A DNA stretch of 6,158 nt from Candidatus Omnitrophota bacterium (GTDB lineage Bacteria; Omnitrophota; Gorgyraeia; JABMRG01; JAFGKX01): positions 1-6,158 of the forward strand of contig JAFGKX010000149.1 of NCBI GenBank assembly GCA_016928375.1, written 5' to 3'. Positions 1 through 5,912 of this stretch are shown in pieces. The number at the start of each line of letters is the position of its first letter. Within the stretch, counting starts at the first letter, position 1. A model generated the notes under the pieces. It was not told where the DNA came from. It ran no database searches and saw only the letters and a list, made by a program, of their open reading frames with translations. Both the position numbers and the translations under genes were made by a program.

Positions 1-128
1 AACGCGCCGCCGCCGTTCTGCGCTGCCTGGACAGGGAATCTTAAAAAATTACCCAGGCCTACTGCGCTTCCCGCAACAGCCAAAATAATACCGAGCCTAG
101 ATCCCCAGGCCTGTTTTTGTTTCTGCAT
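1..128 (-). CDS. LeuT-like Na+/amino-acid symporter (NSS family), N-terminal 42 codons only
   Basis: The gene starts with ATG at 128-126, directly after the truA stop codon (TAA at 131-129), and runs off the left edge, so only 42 residues are visible. They cover the N-terminal tail and most of transmembrane helix 1 of the neurotransmitter:sodium symporter family. The run G20-S-A-V-G-L-G-N-F-L-R-F-P-V (20-33) followed by N38-G-G-G-A matches Aquifex LeuT from memory, with no numbering shift. G20 and V23 (Na2 site), A22 and N27 (Na1 site), the unwound L25-G26 and the extracellular-gate R30 are all kept. W8 and R11 are also kept. Position 21 is Ser, where LeuT has Asn. Members import amino acids with Na+ across the inner membrane; the substrate cannot be told from this piece. 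The zero-base gap to truA suggests co-transcription and coupled translation. Family assignment is very likely; specificity is unknown. Confidence 0.92.
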   Translation of the reverse strand, partial: MQKQKQAWGSRLGIILAVAGSAVGLGNFLRFPVQAAQNGGGA

Positions 129-875
129 TTAGTACTTTACCTCCATAAGACAAAGGCCTTTTGCGGGCAGGGTCAAACCCGCTGCCTTTCTGTCTTTAGC
201 GCCTAATATCTTTTCCATGCTGCCTTCGGGGAGTTTTCCTCTTGCTATCTCAAGCAAGGTACCTGCAATATTCCGCACCATATGATGCAGAAATCCGTCA
301 GCCTCGATGTCAATAGTTATGATGGAATTTTTATCTTTGTTTATTTTTATAGCCCTTATGGTTCTTGTTGTATTTTTTTCTATTATACCAGATGCCTTGA
401 AGGATTTAAAGTCGTGCTTTCCAAGCAATACCTTCGCCTCTTTTTTCATAAGCGCCAGGTTTAATCTATAGGGTATGCGCAGGCTGAACTTGTCCAAAAA
501 AGGCGATCTGGGGCTTCGATTTAATATTGTGTAGCGGTATATCTTTGATTTTGCGCAAAATCGTGAATGAAAATCATCATCAGCGTATTGCGCATCTGTT
601 ATGGATATATCTTTGGGTAAAGCTGAATTTATGCTGTGCTTTAATCTGTAGGGATCAATATTGCTTTTGGTGTGGAAATTCGCTATTTGGGCTTTTGCGT
701 GAACACCGCTATCTGTCCTGCCGCTTGCATGAAGGTTAGAATGCGCACCTGTTATTTTCTTTATCGCTTTTTCAATCTCTGCCTGAAGAGTTCTAAGTTT
801 GGGCTTTCCATCCTGCCTCTGCCACCCATTATAATTCGTGCCATCGTATTCAATTATAAGTTTGATATTTTTCAT
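129..875 (-). CDS. truA: tRNA pseudouridine(38-40) synthase TruA
   Basis: A 248-residue protein converts uridine to pseudouridine at positions 38-40 of the tRNA anticodon stem-loop, in the cytoplasm. The start is ATG at 875-873, giving MKNIKLIIEYDGTNYNGWQR, the usual TruA N-terminus with the first beta strand and the Y-D-G-x-x-Y-x-G-W-Q motif (10-19). The catalytic motif G52-R-T-D-S-G-V-H-A contains the nucleophile D55 (E. coli D60). Y112 in K110-I-Y-R-Y and the late F-L-H-H-M-V-R-N-I-A-G segment are also family features. Length is normal. The frame stays open upstream to a TTG at 1037, but those 54 codons lie across a palindromic element and are not TruA-like. No Shine-Dalgarno precedes the ATG. 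TruA follows asd after 168 bp and abuts the symporter gene. Identification is firm. Confidence 0.97.
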   Translation of the reverse strand: MKNIKLIIEYDGTNYNGWQRQDGKPKLRTLQAEIEKAIKKITGAHSNLHASGRTDSGVHAKAQIANFHTKSNIDPYRLKHSINSALPKDISITDAQYADDDFHSRFCAKSKIYRYTILNRSPRSPFLDKFSLRIPYRLNLALMKKEAKVLLGKHDFKSFKASGIIEKNTTRTIRAIKINKDKNSIITIDIEADGFLHHMVRNIAGTLLEIARGKLPEGSMEKILGAKDRKAAGLTLPAKGLCLMEVKY

Positions 876-911
876 AAATGTTATAAATTTTGTATACGAA
901 GCCGGAGCGAC

Positions 912-961
912 TGTCAAAAATTGCGACTTCCTAAATGGCGATAAGGGAGAAATTTTTGACA
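912..961. repeat. Hairpin 1 of the palindromic element
   Basis: TGTCAAAAATT at 912-922 is perfectly complementary to AATTTTTGACA at 951-961, an 11-bp stem with a 28-nt loop. A weaker inner pairing, TTCCT with AGGGA including one G-U pair, could shorten the loop. It lies in the truA-proximal half of the element and would form in the operon mRNA upstream of truA. Confidence 0.7.
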
Positions 962-967
962 CAGCGA

Positions 968-1010
968 GCAAAAAGCGCCCTTCGCTCAAAGAGCGAAGAA
1001 TCCTTTTTGC
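968..1010. repeat. Hairpin 2 of the palindromic element
   Basis: A two-part stem: GCAAAAAG (968-975) pairs with CTTTTTGC (1003-1010), and CTTCGCTC (980-987) pairs with GAGCGAAG (991-998) around a 3-nt loop, with a 4x4 internal loop between them. In the mRNA (minus) sense it lies just after asd. Its T-rich 3' arm makes a weak transcription terminator or an RNase-processing stem possible, but there is no clean U tract outside the stem. The structure is certain; the role is unknown. Confidence 0.7.
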
Positions 1011-1043
1011 GAGCGGCAAGCGGAGGCGAGTATACAAAATTTA

Positions 1044-2060
1044 CTAATGTATCAGAAGTTCCGCAATCTGCACTGCATTGGTAGCAGCGCCTTTACGCAG
1101 ATTATCCGCAACCACCCATAGCCATAATCCATTTTTCACAAACGGATCTTTTCTTATTCTGCCTACAAAGGTCTCGTCTCTGCCTTCCGCGTCTTTGGGC
1201 ATGGGATAAAGGTTGTTTTTTATATCATCCATCACAATTATTCCCGGTGATTTGGCAAGAAGTTTTCTTGCCGCTTCAGGAGTAATAGGTTTTTCGGTTT
1301 CAATATATATAGATTCGGAATGCCCTGTTCTCACAGGCACCCTGATCGTAGTAGCGGAGATCTTTATTTTATCATCATGCATTATCTTGTGCGTTTCTTT
1401 CACAAGCTTCCATTCCTCATTGGTGTAATCACATTCTGCAAAACTGCCTATATGCGGAAATACATTATATGCCAGCTGCTGCGGCATAGATTTATTCGAA
1501 GCATTTATATGCAAATTATAAAATCCGCTCGATGCTATGGAAGACACCTCTTCTTTCAGCTGCTCGACAGCGCCTTTACCAGCACCTGAAGATGCCTGCA
1601 GGGTGGTAACTATTACCCTTTTTATCCCGGCTTTTTTATAAATAGGCGCAAGCGCCACTACCATCTGGATAGTAGAGCAGTTGGGATTCGCTATTATACC
1701 ATTGTGTTTTTTGGCGTCCTTAGGATTCACCTCAGGAACAACCAAAGGCACTTTCGGATCCATACGAAAATCTGCGCCATTATCAATGACAACAGCGCCG
1801 CTTTTAACCGCGTCTTTCGCGTAAGTTACCGCAGCGCCTTTTTCACCTTCAGTACCCGCGAACAACGCGAAATCTATGCCTTTGAAAGACTGTCCGGATA
1901 TAGCTTTTACGGAATATTTTTCACCGTCAACCTCTATATCTCTTTCCGAGCGGGCGAATACGCGCACTTCTCCCGCGGGAAATTTGCGTTGCTTCAGCAC
2001 ACGCAGCATTTCTATACCAACTACGCCCACGCCTACTACCGCAACATTATATTTTTTCAT
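1044..2060 (-). CDS. asd: Aspartate-semialdehyde dehydrogenase
   Basis: A 338-residue cytoplasmic enzyme reduces aspartyl-4-phosphate with NADPH to aspartate 4-semialdehyde, the branch point to diaminopimelate/lysine, threonine, methionine and isoleucine. An N-terminal Rossmann motif G10-V-G-V-V-G15 is followed by the family block D93-N-G-A-D-F-R99 and the V-P-L-V-V-P-E-V-N stretch (104-112), where R99 should bind the substrate phosphate. The nucleophile is C128 in N125-P-N-C-S-T. Q155 lies in Q-A-S-S-G-A-G, E215 and K218 in the NEEWK segment, and R240 to H247 in R-V-P-V-R-T-G-H, the catalytic base. The length is that of the shorter ASADH branch. GAGG (2067-2070) sits 6 nt before the ATG, and the leuB stop is 15 nt upstream, so it is co-transcribed with leuCDB. 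All catalytic residues appear intact. Confidence 0.97.
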   Translation of the reverse strand: MKKYNVAVVGVGVVGIEMLRVLKQRKFPAGEVRVFARSERDIEVDGEKYSVKAISGQSFKGIDFALFAGTEGEKGAAVTYAKDAVKSGAVVIDNGADFRMDPKVPLVVPEVNPKDAKKHNGIIANPNCSTIQMVVALAPIYKKAGIKRVIVTTLQASSGAGKGAVEQLKEEVSSIASSGFYNLHINASNKSMPQQLAYNVFPHIGSFAECDYTNEEWKLVKETHKIMHDDKIKISATTIRVPVRTGHSESIYIETEKPITPEAARKLLAKSPGIIVMDDIKNNLYPMPKDAEGRDETFVGRIRKDPFVKNGLWLWVVADNLRKGAATNAVQIAELLIH

Positions 2061-2075
2061 CGCAAACCTCGATAT

Positions 2076-3125
2076 TTATAAATTTTTTACTACCAAATCC
2101 CCGATTTCGCTCGTAGAATATCCCATTTTTCCCGCGCTTAGTGATTTTAGCTTTGTATTAACTATTTTTATAACAGAATCCTCAACTGCCTTGGCTGGTT
2201 TTTCCTCGCCTAACAACTCCAGCATCATACCCATAGCGCAAATTGCCGCCAATGGGTTTATTACATTTTTACCGGTATATTTGGGGGCGCTTCCGCCTAT
2301 AGGCTCAAACATGGACACGCCTTGCGGATTTATATTGCCGCCTGCGGCAATACCCATACCACCCTGTATCATTGCGCCTAAATCAGTGATAATATCGCCG
2401 AACATATTATCGGTAACTATAACATCGAACCACTCAGGATTCTTTACAAACCACATGGTTGTGGCATCCACATGCGCGTAATCAGTAGTAATATCCGGAT
2501 ATTCCTTCGCTACCTCATTAAAAGTCCTCTGCCACAGGTCCCACGCATAGGTCAGGACATTTGTTTTTCCGCAAAGAGTAAGTTTTTTTGCCTTATTACG
2601 TTTTCGGCAGTATTCGAATGCATAGCGTATGCAGCGCTCTACGCCTTTTCTTGTGTTATATGAGGTCTGTATTGCAACTTCATCTTTAGCGCCTTTATTT
2701 TTGAACTCACCCAGGCCTTTATAAAGCCCTTCGGAATTCTCGCGCACAACCACAAAATCTATGTCCTGCGGCTTTTTATCTTTTAGGGGGCAAAATTTTT
2801 CGTTGTATAATTTTACCGGGCGTAAATTTATATACTGATCCAGCGAAAACCGCAGCTTAAGGAGTATTCCTGTTTCCAGAATTCCCGGTTTTACATCCGG
2901 ATGGCCTATTGCTCCGAGATATATCGCCGAATACTTTTTTAATTCTTCTATATCTTCATTTTCCAGAAGCTTGCCTGTTTTTAAATAACGTTCTCCGTCA
3001 AAATTGAATATCTTTGTTTCATATTCAAACTTATACTTTTCCGATACAGTTTTAAGGACTTTTAATCCTTCATTCACTACTTCCGGGCCTGTTCCGTCTC
3101 CCGGTATCACTGCGATTTTGTACAT
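2076..3125 (-). CDS. leuB: 3-isopropylmalate dehydrogenase (LeuB-type beta-decarboxylating dehydrogenase)
   Basis: A 349-residue enzyme oxidises and decarboxylates 3-isopropylmalate to 2-oxoisocaproate, the third step committed to leucine. The substrate-binding set is present: R92, R102 (N-L-R-P), R128 (V-R-E-N), Y135, and K187 in G-K-T-N-V. The Mg2+ aspartates are D220, D244 and D248 within DNMFGDIITD. The specificity helix reads G86-I-L-L-K-L-R, hydrophobic where isocitrate dehydrogenases have Ser and Asn, which favours isopropylmalate. The cofactor loop is unusual: G278-S-A-P-K-Y-T-G-K-N-V-I-N-P has K282-Y283 where NAD-dependent IPMDH has Asp-Ile. K-Y is the NADP signature of E. coli isocitrate dehydrogenase. 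The ATG overlaps the leuD stop by one base (TAATG), with AGGAG at 3134-3138. Homoisocitrate or another malate-type substrate cannot be excluded, but the leuCD context supports leucine. Confidence 0.9.
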   Translation of the reverse strand: MYKIAVIPGDGTGPEVVNEGLKVLKTVSEKYKFEYETKIFNFDGERYLKTGKLLENEDIEELKKYSAIYLGAIGHPDVKPGILETGILLKLRFSLDQYINLRPVKLYNEKFCPLKDKKPQDIDFVVVRENSEGLYKGLGEFKNKGAKDEVAIQTSYNTRKGVERCIRYAFEYCRKRNKAKKLTLCGKTNVLTYAWDLWQRTFNEVAKEYPDITTDYAHVDATTMWFVKNPEWFDVIVTDNMFGDIITDLGAMIQGGMGIAAGGNINPQGVSMFEPIGGSAPKYTGKNVINPLAAICAMGMMLELLGEEKPAKAVEDSVIKIVNTKLKSLSAGKMGYSTSEIGDLVVKNL

Positions 3126-3616
3126 TATTTATTCTCCTGTCTGATATGGCGCATAAGCCCGCCTGCCTTTATTATATCGTGCATAAATTTCGGAAACTTT
3201 TGCGTCTTGTATTGCTCCTGCTTGGTAAGGTTTTTTATTATACCTGAATCAAAATTTATTTCAAGCAAATCCCCGTTGTTCGATAATTCCGAGGCGTCTT
3301 TCGATTCCAGAATGGGCAGGCCTATATTTATGGCATTGCGGTAAAATATCCTGGCAAAGCTTTCGGCAATAACACATGATACGCCGCATGCCTTGATAGA
3401 TACAGGGGCATGTTCTCTAGAGGAGCCGCATCCGAAATTTTTACCTGCGACGATGATATCACCTTTCTGGGCTTTTTTTGCGAAATTTACATCCGCGTCT
3501 TCCATACAGTGCCTTGCCAATTCAGCGCTGTCGGTCGTGTGCAGATACCTGGCAGGTATTATTTCGTCGGTATTTACATTATCTCCGAATTTATATACTT
3601 TTCCTTTTGCGATCAT
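3125..3616 (-). CDS. leuD: 3-isopropylmalate dehydratase (isomerase) small subunit
   Basis: A 163-residue swivelling domain pairs with LeuC to isomerise 2- to 3-isopropylmalate through 2-isopropylmaleate. It belongs to the short form of LeuD/HacB, about 160-170 residues against about 200 in E. coli. Recognisable blocks are the N-terminal F10-G-D-N-V-N-T-D-E-I-I-P, the G-K-N-F-G-C-G-S-S-R-E-H-A-P loop (58-71), whose serines and arginine bind substrate, and the A-E-S-F-A-R-I-F-Y-R-N-A-I-N-I-G segment (84-99). The specificity loop after P21 reads Y24-L-H-T. Methanogen homoaconitase has Arg at the third position and isopropylmalate isomerase usually a small or neutral residue, so His26 leaves the substrate slightly open. 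The start overlaps the leuC stop (ATGA), with GGGAG at 3624-3628 inside leuC. Leucine synthesis is the most likely role. Confidence 0.94.
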   Translation of the reverse strand: MIAKGKVYKFGDNVNTDEIIPARYLHTTDSAELARHCMEDADVNFAKKAQKGDIIVAGKNFGCGSSREHAPVSIKACGVSCVIAESFARIFYRNAINIGLPILESKDASELSNNGDLLEINFDSGIIKNLTKQEQYKTQKFPKFMHDIIKAGGLMRHIRQENK

Positions 3617-4866
3617 ATTATTTCTCCCGGGTGCGCGATCCTTCCTTTAACAGCGCTTGCTGCGGCCACGGCAGCGTTGGAAAGATATACAAACGACTTT
3701 GGGCTACCCATACGCCCTACGAAATTCCTGTTTGAGGCAGCGATACACACCTCGCCTTCGGCAAGTATGCCCGCGTGTCCGCCCAGGCACGGGCCGCATG
3801 TAGGCGCTTCTATGACACCGCCTGCTTTTACGAAGATTTCAAGCAGCCCCTCTTTCATAGCATCCAGATAAACTTTTTGCGTCGCCGGTATAATTATCAA
3901 TCTTACTCTTGAGTTTATTTTTTTGCCTTTTAATATCTTCGCGGCAATCCTTAAATCGGATAAACGGCCGTTGGTGCAGGAACCTATAAAAGACTGGTCT
4001 ATATTTACGTTTTTTAGTTCTGCAGCAGGTTTAACATTACTAGGTAAATGCGGGCATGCGACCTGCGGCTCAAGATTGGATATATCGTATTCATGAGTCT
4101 TGGAATAAGCGGCATCTTTATCGGATTGATAAAACCTAGGTTTTCCGGGTTTTGATTTTATATATTCCCGTGTTATTTTATCCGGCGCTATTATGCCGTT
4201 TTTACCCCCTGCCTCAATAGCCATGTTGCACATAGAAAATCTGTCATCTATGGAAAGGCCGCTTATAACAGGGCCGGTAAATTCCATCGCCTTGTATCTT
4301 GCGCCTTCTACGCCTATCTGGCCTATAGTATATAATATAAGGTCTTTACCGCCGGACCATTTTTTTAATTTTCCTTTATAAATAAATTTTATAGATTCGG
4401 GCACCCGCATCCAAATCTTCCCTGTTGCCATTATCGCAGCCAAGTCTGTGGAGCCTACTCCTGTGGAAAATGCGCCCAATGCGCCGTATGTGCAGGTATG
4501 CGAATCCGCGCCTATTATCAAATCTCCCGGTTTTACGAGACCCAATTCAGGCAAAAGCACGTGTTCTACGCCGGCCCTGCCTTGTTCAAAATAATGTTTT
4601 ATGTTGAATTCAGCGGCAAATATTGCCAATCTTCTGCATTGTTGCGCGCTTTGCAGGTCTTTATTCGGAGTAAAATGATCCGGCACAAGCGCTATCCTAT
4701 TGCGGTCGAATACCTTTTTTATTTCGGCATTCTTTAATTCTTCTATAGCAAGAGGCGCAGTAATATCGTTGCCGAGCGCAAAATCAACCTTTGCCTTTAT
4801 AAATTCTCCCGGCAATAATTCTTTTTTACCGCAGTGGGCTGCTAATATTTTTTCAGTAATTGTCAT
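3613..4866 (-). CDS. leuC: 3-isopropylmalate dehydratase (isomerase) large subunit
   Basis: A 417-residue aconitase-family catalytic subunit carries a [4Fe-4S] cluster that acts as a Lewis acid in the dehydration/rehydration of isopropylmalate. The cluster cysteines are C297 in G-S-C-T-N-G-R and C357 and C360 in T-C-G-P-C-L-G-G. The D121-S-H-T-C-T-Y-G-A-L-G block and the D63-H-F-T-P stretch are also typical. The length (about 417-420, not about 466) places it in the archaeal-type LeuC/HacA branch, matching the short LeuD. The ATG overlaps the stop of the upstream acetyltransferase (ATGA), and the bases before it (AAATAACCAACA) contain no Shine-Dalgarno, so initiation probably depends on coupling to the upstream gene. 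Homoaconitase is the alternative for this subfamily; linked leuD and leuB make isopropylmalate isomerase more likely. Confidence 0.95.
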   Translation of the reverse strand: MTITEKILAAHCGKKELLPGEFIKAKVDFALGNDITAPLAIEELKNAEIKKVFDRNRIALVPDHFTPNKDLQSAQQCRRLAIFAAEFNIKHYFEQGRAGVEHVLLPELGLVKPGDLIIGADSHTCTYGALGAFSTGVGSTDLAAIMATGKIWMRVPESIKFIYKGKLKKWSGGKDLILYTIGQIGVEGARYKAMEFTGPVISGLSIDDRFSMCNMAIEAGGKNGIIAPDKITREYIKSKPGKPRFYQSDKDAAYSKTHEYDISNLEPQVACPHLPSNVKPAAELKNVNIDQSFIGSCTNGRLSDLRIAAKILKGKKINSRVRLIIIPATQKVYLDAMKEGLLEIFVKAGGVIEAPTCGPCLGGHAGILAEGEVCIAASNRNFVGRMGSPKSFVYLSNAAVAAASAVKGRIAHPGEII

Positions 4867-5387
4867 TGTTGGTTATTTATTTCACCGATGAGTTTATTTT
4901 CCCTTACATCTGTTTTCTTTATCTTTTTAATCATCGGCACTTCGTCGCAATTAGGGAATTTAGGGCAGTTTATACATTCATTCCAGATTTTATGCGGAAG
5001 GTATCGCTTTTCTATTTTTCTAAATCCAAACTTCCTGAAAAACTTTGGTATGTATGTAAGGCAGAATACCTTTTTTAATTTTATTCTCGCTGCTTCATCC
5101 ATGGCTTTCTCGACCAAGTCTTTGCCGATGCCTTTTTTTCTGTAGACAGGGTTTACAGCCAATGCCTTTACTTCCCCTAAGTCTTTCCAGCATATATGAA
5201 GCGCGCAACAGCCTATTATTGCCCTGGCTTTTTCTGCAACGAAATAATCTCTTATGTTCTCATAAATATCCATAAGCGAGCGGGCAAGCATAAGGTCTTC
5301 TTTCGCATAATATTGCACAAGTTTATGTATTTTGACCGCATCCGATATCCTGGCTTTTCTTATTACGGTCTTTTGCTGTCTTTTCAT
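4863..5387 (-). CDS. argA: GNAT acetyltransferase, short N-acetylglutamate synthase type
   Basis: A 174-residue single-domain GNAT protein resembles the short ArgA class known from Mycobacterium tuberculosis (Rv2747). That class makes N-acetylglutamate from acetyl-CoA and glutamate without the amino-acid-kinase domain of classical ArgA. Visible are the I9-R-K-A-R-I-S-D start typical of GNATs, the V79-N-P-V-Y-R-K-K-G-I-G acetyl-CoA pyrophosphate loop, and a C-terminal segment P131-H-K-I-W-N-E-C-I-N-C-P-K-F-P-N-C-D-E. The last carries C138, C141 and C147 in a C-x2-C-x5-C pattern that I associate with this subgroup. GGAGG (5394-5398) lies 6 nt before the ATG, fixing the start. It is the first gene of the leuCDB-asd operon and overlaps leuC by 4 bases. 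The GNAT fold is certain; the glutamate substrate is inferred from similarity, and another amino-acid acceptor is possible. Confidence 0.85.
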   Translation of the reverse strand: MKRQQKTVIRKARISDAVKIHKLVQYYAKEDLMLARSLMDIYENIRDYFVAEKARAIIGCCALHICWKDLGEVKALAVNPVYRKKGIGKDLVEKAMDEAARIKLKKVFCLTYIPKFFRKFGFRKIEKRYLPHKIWNECINCPKFPNCDEVPMIKKIKKTDVRENKLIGEINNQQ

Positions 5388-5429
5388 TTATTGCCTCCGA
5401 TCCCGCCAGCAGCGGAAAAATGATGCTTG

Positions 5430-5459
5430 ATTATATAATAAATATAAGACTTTTGTAAA
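5430..5459 (-). promoter_or_regulatory. Predicted sigma-70 promoter of the argA-leuCDB-asd operon
   Basis: On the minus strand a perfect -10 box TATAAT (5435-5430) lies 18 bp from a weak -35 box TTTACA (5459-5454) in very AT-rich DNA. Transcription would start near 5423 and give a leader of about 35 nt before the argA-like start. That is too short for a leucine leader peptide or a T-box. A small possible hairpin, CCGC/GCGG, lies in this leader just before the Shine-Dalgarno. It is the only good promoter between the rbp terminator and the operon. Confidence 0.6.
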
Positions 5460-5520
5460 GTAAAATACGAATAATGAGGGTTTTTACATTCTTGCTGGCT
5501 GCATTACTGGCGGGCGTAGA

Positions 5521-5562
5521 TAAAAATATAGGATGGGCACGGGGATTAACCTGCGCCCATCC
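5521..5562 (-). terminator. Rho-independent terminator of the RNA-binding-protein gene
   Basis: In the minus sense GGATGGGC (5562-5555) pairs perfectly with GCCCATCC (5538-5531). The stem can be extended inward by four more pairs with one mismatch, and TATATTTTTA follows (5530-5521). It begins 24 nt after the rbp stop codon. It insulates the RNA-binding-protein gene from the biosynthetic operon downstream. Confidence 0.88.
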
Positions 5563-5585
5563 GTATAATCACAGATCTTATATTT

Positions 5586-5909
5586 TTAATATCTGCTCTG
5601 GAAACCCCGGCTGTTACCGCCGCCTCTGTTGAATCCGCCTCTGCCAAATCCGCCGCCGCCTCTTTCGTCCCTGCTTTTAGGCGGGCGGGCTTCGTCGATC
5701 TTCAGTGTACGGCCTCCGAAATCTTTTCCGTCTAATGCTGCTTTAGCAGCTTCAGCTTCCTGAGCGCTAGCCATTTCTACAAAACCGAATCCTTTGCCTT
5801 CTATAACCGTAACATTCTGAACAGTGCCGTGGCTTGCAAACAGCTCCTGTAATTGTTCTTTGGTTGTAGCATATGTAAAGTTTCCTACATATAGTTTACC
5901 TGACTGCAT
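5586..5909 (-). CDS. RRM-domain glycine-rich RNA-binding protein (cold-shock Rbp type)
   Basis: A 107-residue protein has one N-terminal RNA recognition motif (about residues 4-76). RNP2 is L6-Y-V-G-N-F and RNP1 is K39-G-F-G-F-V-E-M, whose aromatic residues stack on RNA bases. A basic, glycine-rich tail with RGG/GRGG-like units follows (about 80-107). This layout is that of bacterial Rbp proteins such as those of cyanobacteria, many of which are induced by cold and act as RNA chaperones or mRNA-binding factors. The loop between beta2 and RNP1 is somewhat short. The gene is a single transcription unit with a consensus promoter, a structured leader and its own terminator. The ATG is fixed by a full-length Shine-Dalgarno. 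Expression is likely high and conditional, given the terminator-like hairpin in the leader. The fold is certain; the RNA targets are unknown. Confidence 0.95.
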   Translation of the reverse strand: MQSGKLYVGNFTYATTKEQLQELFASHGTVQNVTVIEGKGFGFVEMASAQEAEAAKAALDGKDFGGRTLKIDEARPPKSRDERGGGGFGRGGFNRGGGNSRGFQSRY

Positions 5910-5912
5910 CTC

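Larger units (their letters stand above)
884..1043. repeat. 160-bp palindromic MITE-like element between asd and truA
   Basis: Perfect 14-bp terminal inverted repeats, TAAATTTTGTATAC at 884-897 and its reverse complement at 1030-1043, bound a non-coding segment. The segment holds two further long inverted repeats (912-961 and 968-1010). The right end sits directly against the asd stop codon and the left end is 8 bp from the truA start. A TA dinucleotide at each outer edge could be a target duplication of the type made by IS630/Tc1-mariner elements; this is inference. No transposase is encoded, so a non-autonomous miniature element or a REP-like structured repeat fits best. Removing the element with one TA would leave about 10 bp between asd and truA, in keeping with the rest of the operon. 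The repeat structure is directly visible; mobility and copy number are not. Confidence 0.7.

Noticed and set aside
876..1037. A 54-codon N-terminal extension of TruA from a TTG start
   Set aside because: It is read entirely through the palindromic element, has no TruA similarity and no Shine-Dalgarno; the ATG at 875 gives a normal TruA N-terminus.
282..2663. Many plus-strand open frames across truA, asd and leuB
   Set aside because: They mirror well-identified minus-strand genes, have no family motifs and no ribosome sites.
5388..5425. Leucine attenuator or T-box in front of the biosynthetic operon
   Set aside because: The predicted leader is about 35 nt, with no run of Leu codons, no terminator and no specifier stem.
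5402..5514. Inverted repeat CCCGCCAG/CTGGCGGG flanking the operon promoter, as a second small element
   Set aside because: The arms are only 8 bp, 97 bp apart, with no further internal symmetry; chance cannot be excluded.
5474..5632. Plus-strand 52-codon frame starting with a hydrophobic, signal-peptide-like stretch (MRVFTFLLAALLAG)
   Set aside because: No ribosome site, and it runs across the rbp terminator hairpin and into the rbp gene on the other strand; the hydrophobic run is best taken as chance.
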